Positions 42,239-50,831 of a stretch of 64,000 bases of DNA are shown piece after piece; the first letter of the stretch is position 1; every line of letters starts with the position of its first letter. The stretch lies in contig JBFWRI010000004.1 in the NCBI GenBank assembly GCA_050248995.1, positions 13,385 to 77,384 on the forward strand, written 5' to 3'. The stretch comes from JBFWRI01 sp050248995 (GTDB taxonomy: Bacteria > Pseudomonadota > Alphaproteobacteria > JAIXQD01). The translations under genes were made by a program, and so were the position numbers. Below the pieces are notes generated by a model that did not search any database, was not told the DNA's origin, and saw nothing but the letters and a program-made list of their open reading frames with translations.

Positions 42239-43924
42239 ATGCCGCAAGATTCGTCCGCTGTCATCTTTTTGAAGCCGTGTTTGTGCACTGCCGTACTGGT
42301 GGCGCTGCTCGCAGGCACGGCGGTTCCTGCGTTTGCGCAAACAGCAGAGGCTGTGCCAGCGCCCAAGTGGCGCGTCGCCAATACCATTGAAATCACCGAA
42401 TTGGCCCCGGAAGCACCCGGCGCGTGGCATCCGGCCGACCGCGGCCTGCGACAGGACATGTGGCGCGGCACTTCTTTCTCCGCATGGCAGTCGCTGCTGC
42501 TTGGCATGCCATCCGACATCGGCTCCCCCACATTACGTGATCTGGTAGCCGGCGCGCTGTTCAGCCAGGTGCAGCTGCCGGCCCCGGCAACCGTCGTTCC
42601 ATCAGCCGATGTTCATGCCTTGCGTGCCGAAGCGGCACTGGGCGCGACCGATAGCGCCGACTGGATGATGTTTTCCGACGCGATTCCTGCTTCCGAGCAA
42701 ACAGAAAAAATGTTGGAACGCCGCCTGGACTGGCGCTTTGTCGAAGACGGGCCCACGGCATGCGCCGATGTCAACGACATCACCAAAAGCCTGTCATGGC
42801 AGCTATACTGCCTGCTGGCCGCCGGCAAAACGACCGAAGCGCGCCTGAAAATCGACATGCTTCGTGAAAGCAAAGGCAATCCGCAGGAAATAGCTATTGC
42901 CGAAGCGCTGGCTGGTGCCGACACACCGCCCGTGCCCGGCGCCCATGATATCCGCACAATGCGCCTGCTTAGCCTGTCACCGGATATAAACCTTGAAATC
43001 ACTGGCGGCGGACCGCTGGTTAACCGCACGCGCGAATTCGTGTTTTACGAGCGCGGCGGACCGCGCGGCATCGCCGCTGTCGAATGGTTGACCGGGCATG
43101 GGGCACTGAACACTGACCGTCTGGCGGCCATGTACGCGAGCACGGCATTCACAAACGCTGAGAAGGCCGACGCCACGCTCGTGGCTGCGTTGCCTGATGT
43201 TTTGCAGCGTGCCTATATCTGGCAGCAATTGCAGGAAACCGAAGTTTCTCAGCACGCGGCACTGGTAAACGCTTTTGTGAGCAGCGGCGGCGCTGCCACG
43301 CTGATCGGCCAGCGCGGCGCGGTTCTGAACCCGCAGCTTGACATGATCGAGCCGTCCACCGCTTCGGCATGGGCTGCACCGGTTATGTTTGCGTTAGCCG
43401 CCGCGCAGCAGGACAATGCTGCACAGAACGCCTGGTACGCCCTTGCCACAACCACGGCGCAGACAATGCCGGAAGCCGGGACATGGGTTGCGCGCATGCT
43501 GCCACTGGCACTGACGCTGGGCCTGCCGGGTGTGACTCCGGGCGAATTACCATTATGGTCAGCCGTGGCCCCCACCGCTGCTCGCCCCGGCGCACCCATG
43601 CCCGTCGCCGATATCCTGCTGACGCTGCAAGCGCTGGATATCCCGGTGCCCGCGGAAGTACTCCAGCAGGGCGGCGCCGCGCGCGTGACGGACATGAACA
43701 TCGATAGCCAGCAGATGGAAGCTCTGGATGCCGCCGCAGCTGATGGCCGGCAGGGCGAGGTGATCCTGCGCGCAGCGCACCTGACGGGTGATAATCTGGC
43801 CGGCCTGCCAGCATGGGCCGCCGCAAAAGTTATTCGTGCGCTGAACCAGGTCGGCCTGCCGGACGCCGCACGGCAGCTGGCTGTCGAATACCTGTTGCAC
43901 CTGCTGTATCCCGTTCGTGGCTGA
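42239..43924 (+). CDS. Large secreted protein upstream of xerD, unknown
   Basis: The 561-residue protein has a signal peptide ending near PAFAQ at residue 34, then a helical repeat-like mature region, Ala-rich with few Cys. It resembles the uncharacterised secreted helical proteins encoded between aroK and xerD in alphaproteobacteria. Its last codons overlap the xerD GTG start, so the two are coupled. No catalytic motif is visible; the helical-repeat look suggests a scaffold or protein-binding role. Confidence 0.7.
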   Translation: MPQDSSAVIFLKPCLCTAVLVALLAGTAVPAFAQTAEAVPAPKWRVANTIEITELAPEAPGAWHPADRGLRQDMWRGTSFSAWQSLLLGMPSDIGSPTLRDLVAGALFSQVQLPAPATVVPSADVHALRAEAALGATDSADWMMFSDAIPASEQTEKMLERRLDWRFVEDGPTACADVNDITKSLSWQLYCLLAAGKTTEARLKIDMLRESKGNPQEIAIAEALAGADTPPVPGAHDIRTMRLLSLSPDINLEITGGGPLVNRTREFVFYERGGPRGIAAVEWLTGHGALNTDRLAAMYASTAFTNAEKADATLVAALPDVLQRAYIWQQLQETEVSQHAALVNAFVSSGGAATLIGQRGAVLNPQLDMIEPSTASAWAAPVMFALAAAQQDNAAQNAWYALATTTAQTMPEAGTWVARMLPLALTLGLPGVTPGELPLWSAVAPTAARPGAPMPVADILLTLQALDIPVPAEVLQQGGAARVTDMNIDSQQMEALDAAAADGRQGEVILRAAHLTGDNLAGLPAWAAAKVIRALNQVGLPDAARQLAVEYLLHLLYPVRG

Positions 43925-44834
43925 AACGTCGTACCTTGAACCGTTCCTTGAAATGCTGGCAGCAGAGCGCGGACGCCTGCCCGCGACGCTGCGCACATAC
44001 CACGAAACGTTGACGTTGGCTGACATCGAGCTGAGGAAAAGTAAAAGCACACTGGCTGGCGCCAGCAGTGACGACCTGCGCGCGTGGCTGGCGCAACTGA
44101 ACAGGAACGGCATCAGCCCCGCCACACAGGCCAAGTATTTATCTGCACTGAAGCAGTATTACCGCTTTCTGGTGGCTGAAGGCGTGCGCGCCGACAACCC
44201 GGTTACACCGCTGGCGCGCCCGAAACTGAACCGCCCGTTGCCGAAAGCATTGAGCGACAATGAAATCACGCAGCTGCTGGATGCCGCGGCCCGCGCCGAG
44301 AAAGATGCCCCGCGCCTGCAGCTGTTCGTCGAACTGCTGTACGGGTCGGGCCTGCGCGCCAGCGAACTGGTCAGCCTGCCGCGCACGGTGGCTGCCGCCG
44401 CCGTCAAAAGCGGCCAGCCGGTTATGATCATCCGCGGCAAGGGCAATAAAGAGCGCATGGCGCCGCTGTCGGCCACCGCCATGAAAGCGCTGGCAGACTA
44501 CATGAGCGAAAAAAGTACGGCGAAGTACCTGTTCCCGTCGGGGCGCAGCGGCAGCGGCCACATCACGCGCCAGCGCCTGTTCCAGTTATTGAAAGGGCTG
44601 GCGGTTGAAGCCGGCGTTGACCCGTCGCGCGTGCGCCCGCACGCCGTGCGCCACACGTTCGCCACGCATTTGCTGGAAGGCGGCGCCGACCTGCGCAGCG
44701 TGCAGCGCCTGCTGGGCCATGCCGACATCGGCACGACGCAGATTTACACAGCCGTCAGTGCCAAGCGCCTGCACGACACCGTGGAAAAGCACCACCCGCT
44801 GGCATTAAAGAAAACAAAAAAGAAAACGCGCTAA
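43917..44834 (+). CDS. xerD: Tyrosine recombinase XerD
   Basis: The protein has 305 residues from a GTG start. It has the SAM-like N-terminal domain (1-95) and a complete catalytic domain: R147 (SGLRASEL), K175 (RGKGNKER), H242/R245 (HAVRHTFATHLLEGGADLR), H268 (LLGHADI) and Y277. Location next to accA and after aroK is the usual alphaproteobacterial setting for XerD, which resolves chromosome dimers with XerC at dif. It is not an integrase of a mobile element. Confidence 0.93.
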   Translation: MAETSYLEPFLEMLAAERGRLPATLRTYHETLTLADIELRKSKSTLAGASSDDLRAWLAQLNRNGISPATQAKYLSALKQYYRFLVAEGVRADNPVTPLARPKLNRPLPKALSDNEITQLLDAAARAEKDAPRLQLFVELLYGSGLRASELVSLPRTVAAAAVKSGQPVMIIRGKGNKERMAPLSATAMKALADYMSEKSTAKYLFPSGRSGSGHITRQRLFQLLKGLAVEAGVDPSRVRPHAVRHTFATHLLEGGADLRSVQRLLGHADIGTTQIYTAVSAKRLHDTVEKHHPLALKKTKKKTR

Positions 44835-44837
44835 AAA

Positions 44838-45074
44838 CTACTTCATCCCCAGCTGTTCCAGCACCGTGGCCGGCAAGTATTCGGCTGGCACATAGCCAGC
44901 GTCAACCACCGTGATCTTCTTGCTGGTCACGCGCTTTTTGGGATGCATCGGCTCGACATGGTCGAACGACACGCGCGCCGGCACCAGCTTACTGGTGACG
45001 CACATGATGCTGTGCCGGCCAAGGCCGTGGTTTTCGCGCACAAGGGCGACAAGAACGCCGGTTTCTTTATGCAT
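44838..45074 (-). CDS. Small conserved-looking hypothetical protein
   Basis: I do not recognise this 78-residue protein. It looks like a small beta-rich protein (GVLVALVRENHGLGRHSIMCVTSK) followed by KKRVTSKKITVVDAGYVPAEYLP. It has no signal peptide or membrane helix. It converges on xerD with four bases between stops. Confidence 0.55.
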   Translation of the reverse strand: MHKETGVLVALVRENHGLGRHSIMCVTSKLVPARVSFDHVEPMHPKKRVTSKKITVVDAGYVPAEYLPATVLEQLGMK

Positions 45075-45216
45075 CGCGCTTTGTTTCCAAGGGTCGTTAA
45101 GGGACGGGCGTTGTAGCGCCTTCCCGCCCCTGAAAGCAAATGGAAAAAGCCTGCTTTTTAAGGCTTCTATATATGGCTGCTAACCCCTTCTGCGGCCTCT
45201 ATATATAGCGCCGCAC

Positions 45217-45245
45217 TTGCCGCCCGGCGGGCAATTCCGTATAAA
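45217..45245 (+). promoter_or_regulatory. Candidate sigma-70 promoter for accA
   Basis: TTGCCG (45217-45222) and TATAAA (45240-45245) are 17 bases apart. The predicted start near 45252 leaves about 20 bases before the accA ATG. Two copies of CTATATAT (near 45172 and 45199) lie just upstream. Confidence 0.5.
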
Positions 45246-45272
45246 AGCGCCTTAACTTTTGTACGGGCATCC

Positions 45273-46220
45273 ATGCACTTTCTGGATTTTGAAAAAGACA
45301 TCGTCGAGATTGAAGGCCGCATCGCCGAACTGCAACAGGCGCCCGACGCCAACACCGGCGAGCTGGCGCGCCTGCGCGACAAGCTGGAACGCGGCCTGCG
45401 CGGCATCTATGCCAAGCTGACGCCCGCGCAAAAGGTGCAGGTGGCCCGCCACCCCGAACGCCCGCACGCGATCGATTACATCAATGCGCTGGTGGATGAT
45501 TTCACGCCGCTGGCCGGCGACAGGCTATATGGCGAAGACCGCGCCATCGTCGGCGGCCTTGGCCGCTTTCAGGGCCAGAGTGTCGTGGTGCTGGGGCTGG
45601 AGCGCGGCCATGATACCGAAAGCCGCCTGCGCCACAACTTCGGCATGGCCAAGCCTGATGGTTACCGCAAGGCGCAGCGCCTGATGAAGCTGGCCGAACA
45701 TTTCAACCTGCCCATCATCACGTTTGTTGATACGGCAGGCGCCTTCCCGGGTGTGGATGCCGAAGCACGCGGCCAGGCCGAAGCCATCGCCAAGTCGATC
45801 GAGGTGTGCCTGTCGGTCAACGTGCCGTTCGTTACCGTGGTGATTGGCGAAGGCGGCAGCGGCGGCGCCATCGCGCTGGCGACAGCCGACCGCGTGCTGA
45901 TGCTGGAACACGCCATTTATTCGGTTATCAGCCCCGAAGGCTGCGCCGGTATCCTGTGGCGCAGCAACACCTTCGCCGCCACCGCCGCCGAAGCGCTGCG
46001 CCTGACGGCGCAAGACCTGAACACGCTGGGCGTGATTGATGAAATCGTGCCCGAACCCGTGGGCGGCGCCCACCGCGACAAGGATGCGATGATGCAACGT
46101 GTGGGCGAGCGCATTGCCCACCACCTGCGCGATATTGCCGGCCAAGCCGCCCGCACCGGCGGCAATTACCTGAACACCCGCGCCGAGAAGTTTTTAGCGA
46201 TGGGGCAGCGGGGTTTGTGA
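45273..46220 (+). CDS. accA: Acetyl-CoA carboxylase carboxyltransferase subunit alpha
   Basis: The 315-residue protein has the AccA N-terminal helix (LDFEKDIVEIEGRIAEL), FNLPIITFVDTAGAFPG, then GEGGSGGAIALATADRVLMLEHAIYSVISPEGCA. These form the carboxyltransferase alpha fold and oxyanion hole. With AccD it transfers CO2 from biotin to acetyl-CoA. The ribosome site is poor (a GGG run only). Its stop overlaps the start of an AT-rich ORFan. Confidence 0.96.
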   Translation: MHFLDFEKDIVEIEGRIAELQQAPDANTGELARLRDKLERGLRGIYAKLTPAQKVQVARHPERPHAIDYINALVDDFTPLAGDRLYGEDRAIVGGLGRFQGQSVVVLGLERGHDTESRLRHNFGMAKPDGYRKAQRLMKLAEHFNLPIITFVDTAGAFPGVDAEARGQAEAIAKSIEVCLSVNVPFVTVVIGEGGSGGAIALATADRVLMLEHAIYSVISPEGCAGILWRSNTFAATAAEALRLTAQDLNTLGVIDEIVPEPVGGAHRDKDAMMQRVGERIAHHLRDIAGQAARTGGNYLNTRAEKFLAMGQRGL

Positions 46221-46939
46221 TTATCCAGCCCAACTTACTTAGCAAAGAGGAAATCGAAAAAGAAAGAACGGCTTCTGAACTGTTACTATATGTAGAGTCT
46301 GTAAATAATCTATTCCTCAATGAGGAGTCTTACAATAAACGGTCACGAGTTCACGAAACCCCCTTTAGTAAGCAATTTCATGATGAAGTCATTCCTTTAC
46401 TAAAACTTGCAGTTTACCTAAATACCGCGATACCCAACAGTTTCACCGTTAAAAACTATCTTAATCAGCAGAGCGAGTATGATGCAATCATTACTTGGGG
46501 CGATGCATTCAAGCAGCCGGTACAGATTACTGCATCTTTTTCAGAGCAGGAAAAGAATGTGATGACCGCTTTAAATAACTTTGGCCACGCGTCACCTTTT
46601 GGCAGTTACGACAAAAACGGAAATGTGATTTCAGAACCTATTGCAAAAAGCAGTGAAGAGATTTTAGAACAGGCGGTTGAGTTATCTAAAGACCGCCTTG
46701 CAAAGAAGCTGTCTAAGGTTTACTCATCTCCGATATGGGTGTTGTTCAACCTTGAAACACATGTGAAACTGCACGAAAAAGAGCTGCTAAAGCTTAAGAT
46801 GGCCCTCTGCGATATTTTGAATGCCTGTAAAAATAAAAACGTAACAAGAGTTTTTGTCGCGGGCCCAACTTTTAACGACTTTACTCCAAACGACATAGTT
46901 TTTGATTCACATTTATCGTGCGATATTAAATTAGCTTAG
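46217..46939 (+). CDS. AT-rich ORFan overlapping accA
   Basis: I do not recognise this 240-residue protein. It starts at GTG 46217, overlapping the accA TGA. Its base composition is clearly lower in GC than its surroundings, with many AAA, TTA and AAT codons, which suggests recent transfer. The protein is soluble and mostly helical (LSKEEIEKERTASELLLYVESVNN; LEQAVELSKDRLAKKLSKVY), with VTRVFVAGPTFNDF near the end. It lies beside the XRE regulator and membrane ORF in an accessory pocket. Confidence 0.65.
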   Translation: MIIQPNLLSKEEIEKERTASELLLYVESVNNLFLNEESYNKRSRVHETPFSKQFHDEVIPLLKLAVYLNTAIPNSFTVKNYLNQQSEYDAIITWGDAFKQPVQITASFSEQEKNVMTALNNFGHASPFGSYDKNGNVISEPIAKSSEEILEQAVELSKDRLAKKLSKVYSSPIWVLFNLETHVKLHEKELLKLKMALCDILNACKNKNVTRVFVAGPTFNDFTPNDIVFDSHLSCDIKLA

Positions 46940-47237
46940 GCTTAGACTTAGACTTCCCCTTCTCCCACCTTCGCCCCAACCGTGAGGCATAGAAGGCGTT
47001 GTCCAGCCAGCGGAAGGCGGTTTTAGCGATCAGGGTGTTGACGGCCATATACAGCAGCACGATGCAGCCGACGTACAGCTCCTGATAATGCAGCACACGG
47101 TACAGCAGGCCAAGCCCGACAGCGGCCAACCCCATCAGCACACCCCGGAAGACGATATGCGGCACCAGCACCGGGCGCCGCTGGGGGTTCTCATCCTCAT
47201 CGTTGTCCAGAAAGTCGTGATAATTGGGCTTATTCAT
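46926..47237 (-). CDS. Small two-helix membrane protein, unknown
   Basis: The 103-residue protein has an acidic N-terminus (NYHDFLDNDEDENPQ), two hydrophobic helices (about 28-46 and 55-72) and a basic Lys/Ser tail. It converges on and overlaps the AT-rich ORFan by 14 bases. A palindrome lies five bases before its start codon and overlaps the XRE promoter. I do not recognise a family. Confidence 0.6.
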   Translation of the reverse strand: MNKPNYHDFLDNDEDENPQRRPVLVPHIVFRGVLMGLAAVGLGLLYRVLHYQELYVGCIVLLYMAVNTLIAKTAFRWLDNAFYASRLGRRWEKGKSKSKPKLI

Positions 47238-47241
47238 AATT

Positions 47242-47256
47242 ATACTATAATAGTAT
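47242..47256. promoter_or_regulatory. Palindromic operator over the XRE promoter
   Basis: ATACTA-TAA-TAGTAT is a perfect dyad. It contains TATAAT (47246-47251), a consensus -10 box reading toward the XRE gene, with TTGGGC 16 bases upstream. The dyad is therefore well placed for autorepression by the XRE protein and could also block the divergent membrane ORF. Confidence 0.45.
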
Positions 47257-47301
47257 TTTCGGAACTCTTCAATATAGGATTATTAGATAAAGCCGCACAC
47301 T

Positions 47302-47553
47302 ATGAACGGCGGCTTTATGAAAAAAACAATCTATAGCGATAAGGTAAGCCACTTGAATGCCTTGTTAGTTGCGGCCCGGAAAGCTTCGGGTCTTACACAG
47401 GCAGAGTTGGCAAAGAAACTGAAGACCCCTCAAAACTTCGTCAGCTATTACGAGCGTGGCGGGCGGCGGCTGGATGTTGTCGAGTTCCTTGAAATCTGTG
47501 CCACACTGGGCGCCGACCCGGTGAAAATCATCAGGGCGTTGCAGGATAAGTAA
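47302..47553 (+). CDS. XRE-family helix-turn-helix regulator
   Basis: This 83-residue protein is a single Cro/C1-type HTH domain (about 17-72): LLVAARKASGLTQAELAKKL, then QNFVSYYERGGRRLDVVEFLEIC. It has no other domain. A start at 47317 (MKKTIYSDK) is equally possible; neither has a strong ribosome site. A perfect palindrome overlies its predicted -10 box. It probably represses itself and perhaps a neighbour. Confidence 0.85.
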   Translation: MNGGFMKKTIYSDKVSHLNALLVAARKASGLTQAELAKKLKTPQNFVSYYERGGRRLDVVEFLEICATLGADPVKIIRALQDK

Positions 47554-47555
47554 TT

Positions 47556-48197
47556 ATGTGTTTCTCACCCGTTGCCAGTTTTGCCGCCGGTTCTGCCCTT
47601 GTGCTGATCGGCGCAGCTTCGGTGCATGCGGCCCCGCGCCGCGCTGTGGCGCTGGCACTGGTGCCCGTGCTGTTCGGCATCCAGCAGTTTATCGAGGGCC
47701 TGATCTGGCTGCGCCTGCTTGAAGACCCCGATGCGCTGCTGTTCTGGCTGCCGCGCCTGTATGCGGTGTTCGCCGGCATCATCTGGCCGGTGCTGGTGCC
47801 GGCTGCCATCCTGAATCTGGAACAGCCCGGCGGACGGCGCACAGCGCTGGTGGTTTTGCTGGGCGCCGGCATCGGCGTGGCGCTGTATGCCGCCTATGCG
47901 CTTGTGGTGGAGGGCGTGGTGGCCAGCATCGCCAACCAGTGCATCCTGTATGTCTCGCCCGACCCGGTGGCAGGCACACCGCTGTTCGTTTACACCTATG
48001 CGCTGGCGGCGTGTGGCGGATTCTTCTTTTCGCGGCACCGCTGCCTGCTGGTGCTGGGCTTCGTGAACCTTGGCGCGTTCCTTTACGCCTACCACATGTA
48101 TGCGCAGAACTTCAGCTCGGTCTGGTGTTTCTTCGCCGCGTTGGTCAGCATGCTGATTTATTTCTGTATTCGTCATATCCGCACTTCGCCGCGTTAA
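47556..48197 (+). CDS. DUF6629-type membrane protein
   Basis: The 213-residue protein has six to seven predicted membrane helices and starts with the family signature MCFSPVASFAAGSALVLIG. Conserved polar residues lie in FGIQQFIEGLIWLRL and in YHMYAQNFSSVWCFFAA. The function is unknown. It starts two bases after the XRE gene stop, so the two are probably transcribed together. Confidence 0.8.
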   Translation: MCFSPVASFAAGSALVLIGAASVHAAPRRAVALALVPVLFGIQQFIEGLIWLRLLEDPDALLFWLPRLYAVFAGIIWPVLVPAAILNLEQPGGRRTALVVLLGAGIGVALYAAYALVVEGVVASIANQCILYVSPDPVAGTPLFVYTYALAACGGFFFSRHRCLLVLGFVNLGAFLYAYHMYAQNFSSVWCFFAALVSMLIYFCIRHIRTSPR

Positions 48198-48324
48198 CTT
48201 TATCAATCGGTATCGGCAACTGCTTGCGGTATATTTTATCAACGATGCGGAAGCATGCAGACTCATCGAAATGAACGGGCATTTCTGTTTGACTCATCGC
48301 TGCACGCGCTCCACGCTTGCCGCA

Positions 48325-48362
48325 CACATTCACGAACGCGCCGCGTCGTGTTTGTGAATGTG
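48325..48362 (+). other. Strong hairpin upstream of small Pro/Gln/Asn peptide gene
   Basis: CACATTCACGAAC (48325-48337) and GTTTGTGAATGTG (48350-48362) pair over 13 positions, 12 Watson-Crick and one G-T. The loop is 12 bases and GC-rich. There is no T-run, so it is not a typical terminator. It lies 35 bases before the ATG at 48398 and could be a leader structure or a long protein-binding dyad. Confidence 0.6.
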
Positions 48363-48397
48363 CCCATTTCGGGACAACCCTACAGAAAGGACTGACG

Positions 48398-48514
48398 ATG
48401 TCACAGAACCAGCAACCCCCTTCTGCAACACCAAACCCGGGCCAGAACCCACAACCGGGCCAAAATCCGAACAATCCGCCACCCCAGGGCGGCAACCAGC
48501 AAGCCGGAAAATAA
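48398..48514 (+). CDS. Tiny Pro/Gln/Asn-rich peptide
   Basis: The 38-residue product consists almost only of Pro, Gln, Asn, Gly and Ser, with an imperfect PGQNP repeat (NPGQNPQPGQNPNNPP) and one terminal Lys. AAGGA lies upstream of the ATG at fair spacing. No signal peptide is visible. A perfect CCGGCTGCAGCCGG palindrome (48516-48529) starts right after the stop. Composition suggests a disordered peptide; coding is likely but not certain. Confidence 0.5.
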   Translation: MSQNQQPPSATPNPGQNPQPGQNPNNPPPQGGNQQAGK

Positions 48515-48515
48515 A

Positions 48516-48529
48516 CCGGCTGCAGCCGG
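48516..48529 (+). other. GC-rich palindrome after the small peptide gene
   Basis: CCGGCTGCAGCCGG is a perfect 14-base palindrome immediately after a stop codon. It could act as a 3' end stem, but no T-run follows. Confidence 0.4.
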
Positions 48530-48676
48530 CTGCGTGCAACAGCGCAGCCACCCTCTTGGTTAAGCCCTGTCGTATGACCAGCGCGTTCCGTGCGGCGCCA
48601 TGCCGTGCGGGCGCGCTGCGGGCGCTTTCGGCGCCGTACCTTGGAAAGTCGCGCCAAATCACTTATTGTGCCCCGC

Positions 48677-50785
48677 ATGGCTTCTTCCCTGCGTATTGCT
48701 TACTGGTTTCCCTATGGCGGCACCGCCGAACAGGCGGATTTCACATATTTCAAGAATACGCTGGCGGCCAAGGGTCACGAAGCCATGTGGTGCAAGAACA
48801 GCGACGAAGTGCTGGCCTATGCGCCCGATTTCGTGCTGATGCCGAACGCCAACGGCGGCAAGCACACGCCGTTCCCCACTTATGTCATCCTGCACGCCAG
48901 CTATGAGGCGTATTTCAAGAACCGCAACTGGCTGATGAACCTGCTGGCCGCCGACGGCCAGTTAAGCATCATGCCCGACCAGACAAAGTTTGTTGAAAAG
49001 CTGTTCGCCAGTTACGGGCGCGTGCCACAGGTTGGCTATTACAGTTACTGGTGTAACAAAACCGATACGCCTGCAAGCAAGGTGGCCGATGTGCTGCGCG
49101 CCAAAAAAGGCATCGTCACATATGTCGGCAACAACTGGGACCGGCGGCGGCTGGCCTTCCTGCACGCGTTCACCGGTACCGACTGGGGCCGCGTGTACGG
49201 CCGCGAGGATCGCTGGGCGGGCTTCGTGCAGAAGCAGGGTTACGGCGGCCCAGTGGGCTTCGATGGCAACGTGGTGCGCGAACTGTACGCCAAAAACGGC
49301 ATCGGCCTGAACATCCTTGGCGACGATTACGCGCGCGACAACGTCATCACTAACCGCATCGGCGAGATCTCGTCGGTCGGTGCGGTGACGATTAGCGTGC
49401 GTATCCCGTGGCTGGAAGAAACTTTTGGCGACAGCCTGTATTACTTTGATGAAAACCTTTCCGACCGCGCGACGTTCGCGCAGGTGCGCGATATCTACCA
49501 GCATATTCTTGATAACCCCGAGGAAGCGATTGAGAAGGCCGCACGCGCCCGCGCCACATTCGAAGCGGGCTTCTGCGCCGATGTGCTGGTCGATAAGCTG
49601 CTGCAGTTCCACGCCGATTACCAGAACAGCGTCAAGGCCCGCGCCGCGAAAGCGCCCGAAAGCGTGATTGATGTCGTGGTGCTGGATGACAAGGACGACG
49701 CCGCGCTGACGAAGACCCTGCACAGTATCGACGCACAGGTGGCGGGCGTGCAGCGCGCCATCGTCACCCGCGACCTGTGGAAAGGCCTGCGCGAAGTCAC
49801 CGCGCCGTATTTCGCCATTATGCACGCGAGCGACGCGTGGGATGCCGCGCACTTGCTGCACGTTATGGAAAGGCAGCAGGGTAATTCGTTCTTTTATACC
49901 CTGTATGCCGCCGAATTCGCACAGCCGCCGATCGGCGACAACGAAACCACCGAACGCCGCCTGCTGATTACGCCGCAACTGTCGGCTGGCGGCGAAAACG
50001 TGCTGCAAACGGCGATGATGATCGACGACTGCGCGTTTGTGGCGTCGTCGGCGTTGCTGCAGAACTTCCCGATGCCAGTCGAGCCGCTGCCAGCGCTGAA
50101 TTCGCTGCTATTAAAGGCGTGGCTGTGGCTGCAGGGCAGTAAAACGTTTGTGCCGCATTGTTCAGCCTTCCCAACCCTGCGTAAGGGCGAAGGGGAAGCC
50201 GATATCAAAACGGCCCAGCAGCAAATTGTGCAGATCCTGAACAGCGTCGCGCACCCGCCGCAAACAGCCGCTGTGCCACCCCATCCTTATGTGACGCTGG
50301 GCGAATATATCCGGCACCCGGTTATGTTGAAGCCGGATGATAAAGGCCGCTATGTGTCGCAGTATTACCGCGTGCAACCCAGCAGCGCGGTTGAGCGGCC
50401 GGCAACATTCGACTGGCAGCATGCACAGTTTGTTGACGGCATCAGCGGTGGCAACAACACAGTCACGATTACGGCATCCGCGCCCGGCGGTCCGGGCGCT
50501 GTTATCCCGTTCATGCAGCAGGGTTATGAAAACTTTGCCAGCGAAGGTGTGCTGCGCGTGCAGGTAAGCGTCGGCAAGGGCCAGCTGCATGTCGGCTTGC
50601 TGCAGAACGGCCTGCCCAACATGCCTGCACAGGTGCATGGTGCCGCCACGCTGGGCGCTGGGTCGCATACGCTGGATATTCCCGTGTATGACACCCACCT
50701 GCACCCCGCACTGGTGCTGGATGTGCGCCAGCCCGGCACCGAAGCGGTTGTCAGTCAGCTGCAGTGGCTGCAGGAAACAGCGTAA
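48677..50785 (+). CDS. CgeB-like glycosyltransferase with C-terminal beta domain
   Basis: The protein has about 702 residues from the ATG at 48677 (MASSLRIAYWFPYGG); the frame is open to 48590 without support. The first 340 residues resemble GT-B CgeB/DUF3880-type transferases, with YVGNNWDRRRLAFL and the donor-side NRIGEISSVGAVTISVRIPWLEETFG. A middle part (about 350-540) looks GT-A-like (VIDVVVLDDKDDAALTKTLHSID). The last 130 residues look like a beta-sandwich (NTVTITASAPGG). The next gene follows 46 bases later. Confidence 0.7.
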   Translation: MASSLRIAYWFPYGGTAEQADFTYFKNTLAAKGHEAMWCKNSDEVLAYAPDFVLMPNANGGKHTPFPTYVILHASYEAYFKNRNWLMNLLAADGQLSIMPDQTKFVEKLFASYGRVPQVGYYSYWCNKTDTPASKVADVLRAKKGIVTYVGNNWDRRRLAFLHAFTGTDWGRVYGREDRWAGFVQKQGYGGPVGFDGNVVRELYAKNGIGLNILGDDYARDNVITNRIGEISSVGAVTISVRIPWLEETFGDSLYYFDENLSDRATFAQVRDIYQHILDNPEEAIEKAARARATFEAGFCADVLVDKLLQFHADYQNSVKARAAKAPESVIDVVVLDDKDDAALTKTLHSIDAQVAGVQRAIVTRDLWKGLREVTAPYFAIMHASDAWDAAHLLHVMERQQGNSFFYTLYAAEFAQPPIGDNETTERRLLITPQLSAGGENVLQTAMMIDDCAFVASSALLQNFPMPVEPLPALNSLLLKAWLWLQGSKTFVPHCSAFPTLRKGEGEADIKTAQQQIVQILNSVAHPPQTAAVPPHPYVTLGEYIRHPVMLKPDDKGRYVSQYYRVQPSSAVERPATFDWQHAQFVDGISGGNNTVTITASAPGGPGAVIPFMQQGYENFASEGVLRVQVSVGKGQLHVGLLQNGLPNMPAQVHGAATLGAGSHTLDIPVYDTHLHPALVLDVRQPGTEAVVSQLQWLQETA

Positions 50786-50831
50786 ATTCAGCGTCTTGGC
50801 CCGTGGCATGGGGCTTGCTAGTCTTGTCTTC

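Noticed and set aside
43249..44052. 267-codon frame antisense to the secreted protein and xerD
   Set aside because: It is a Cys/Arg/Ser-rich shadow with no domain, over two supported genes.
43917..44834. Tyrosine recombinase as sign of an integrated element
   Set aside because: Context (aroK, accA) and full XerD motifs point to the housekeeping recombinase; no att repeats or cargo were seen.
48962..50008. 348-codon open frame antisense to the CgeB-like glycosyltransferase
   Set aside because: The composition is of shadow type (His/Gln/Val-rich), there is no ribosome site, and it lies entirely inside a well-supported gene.
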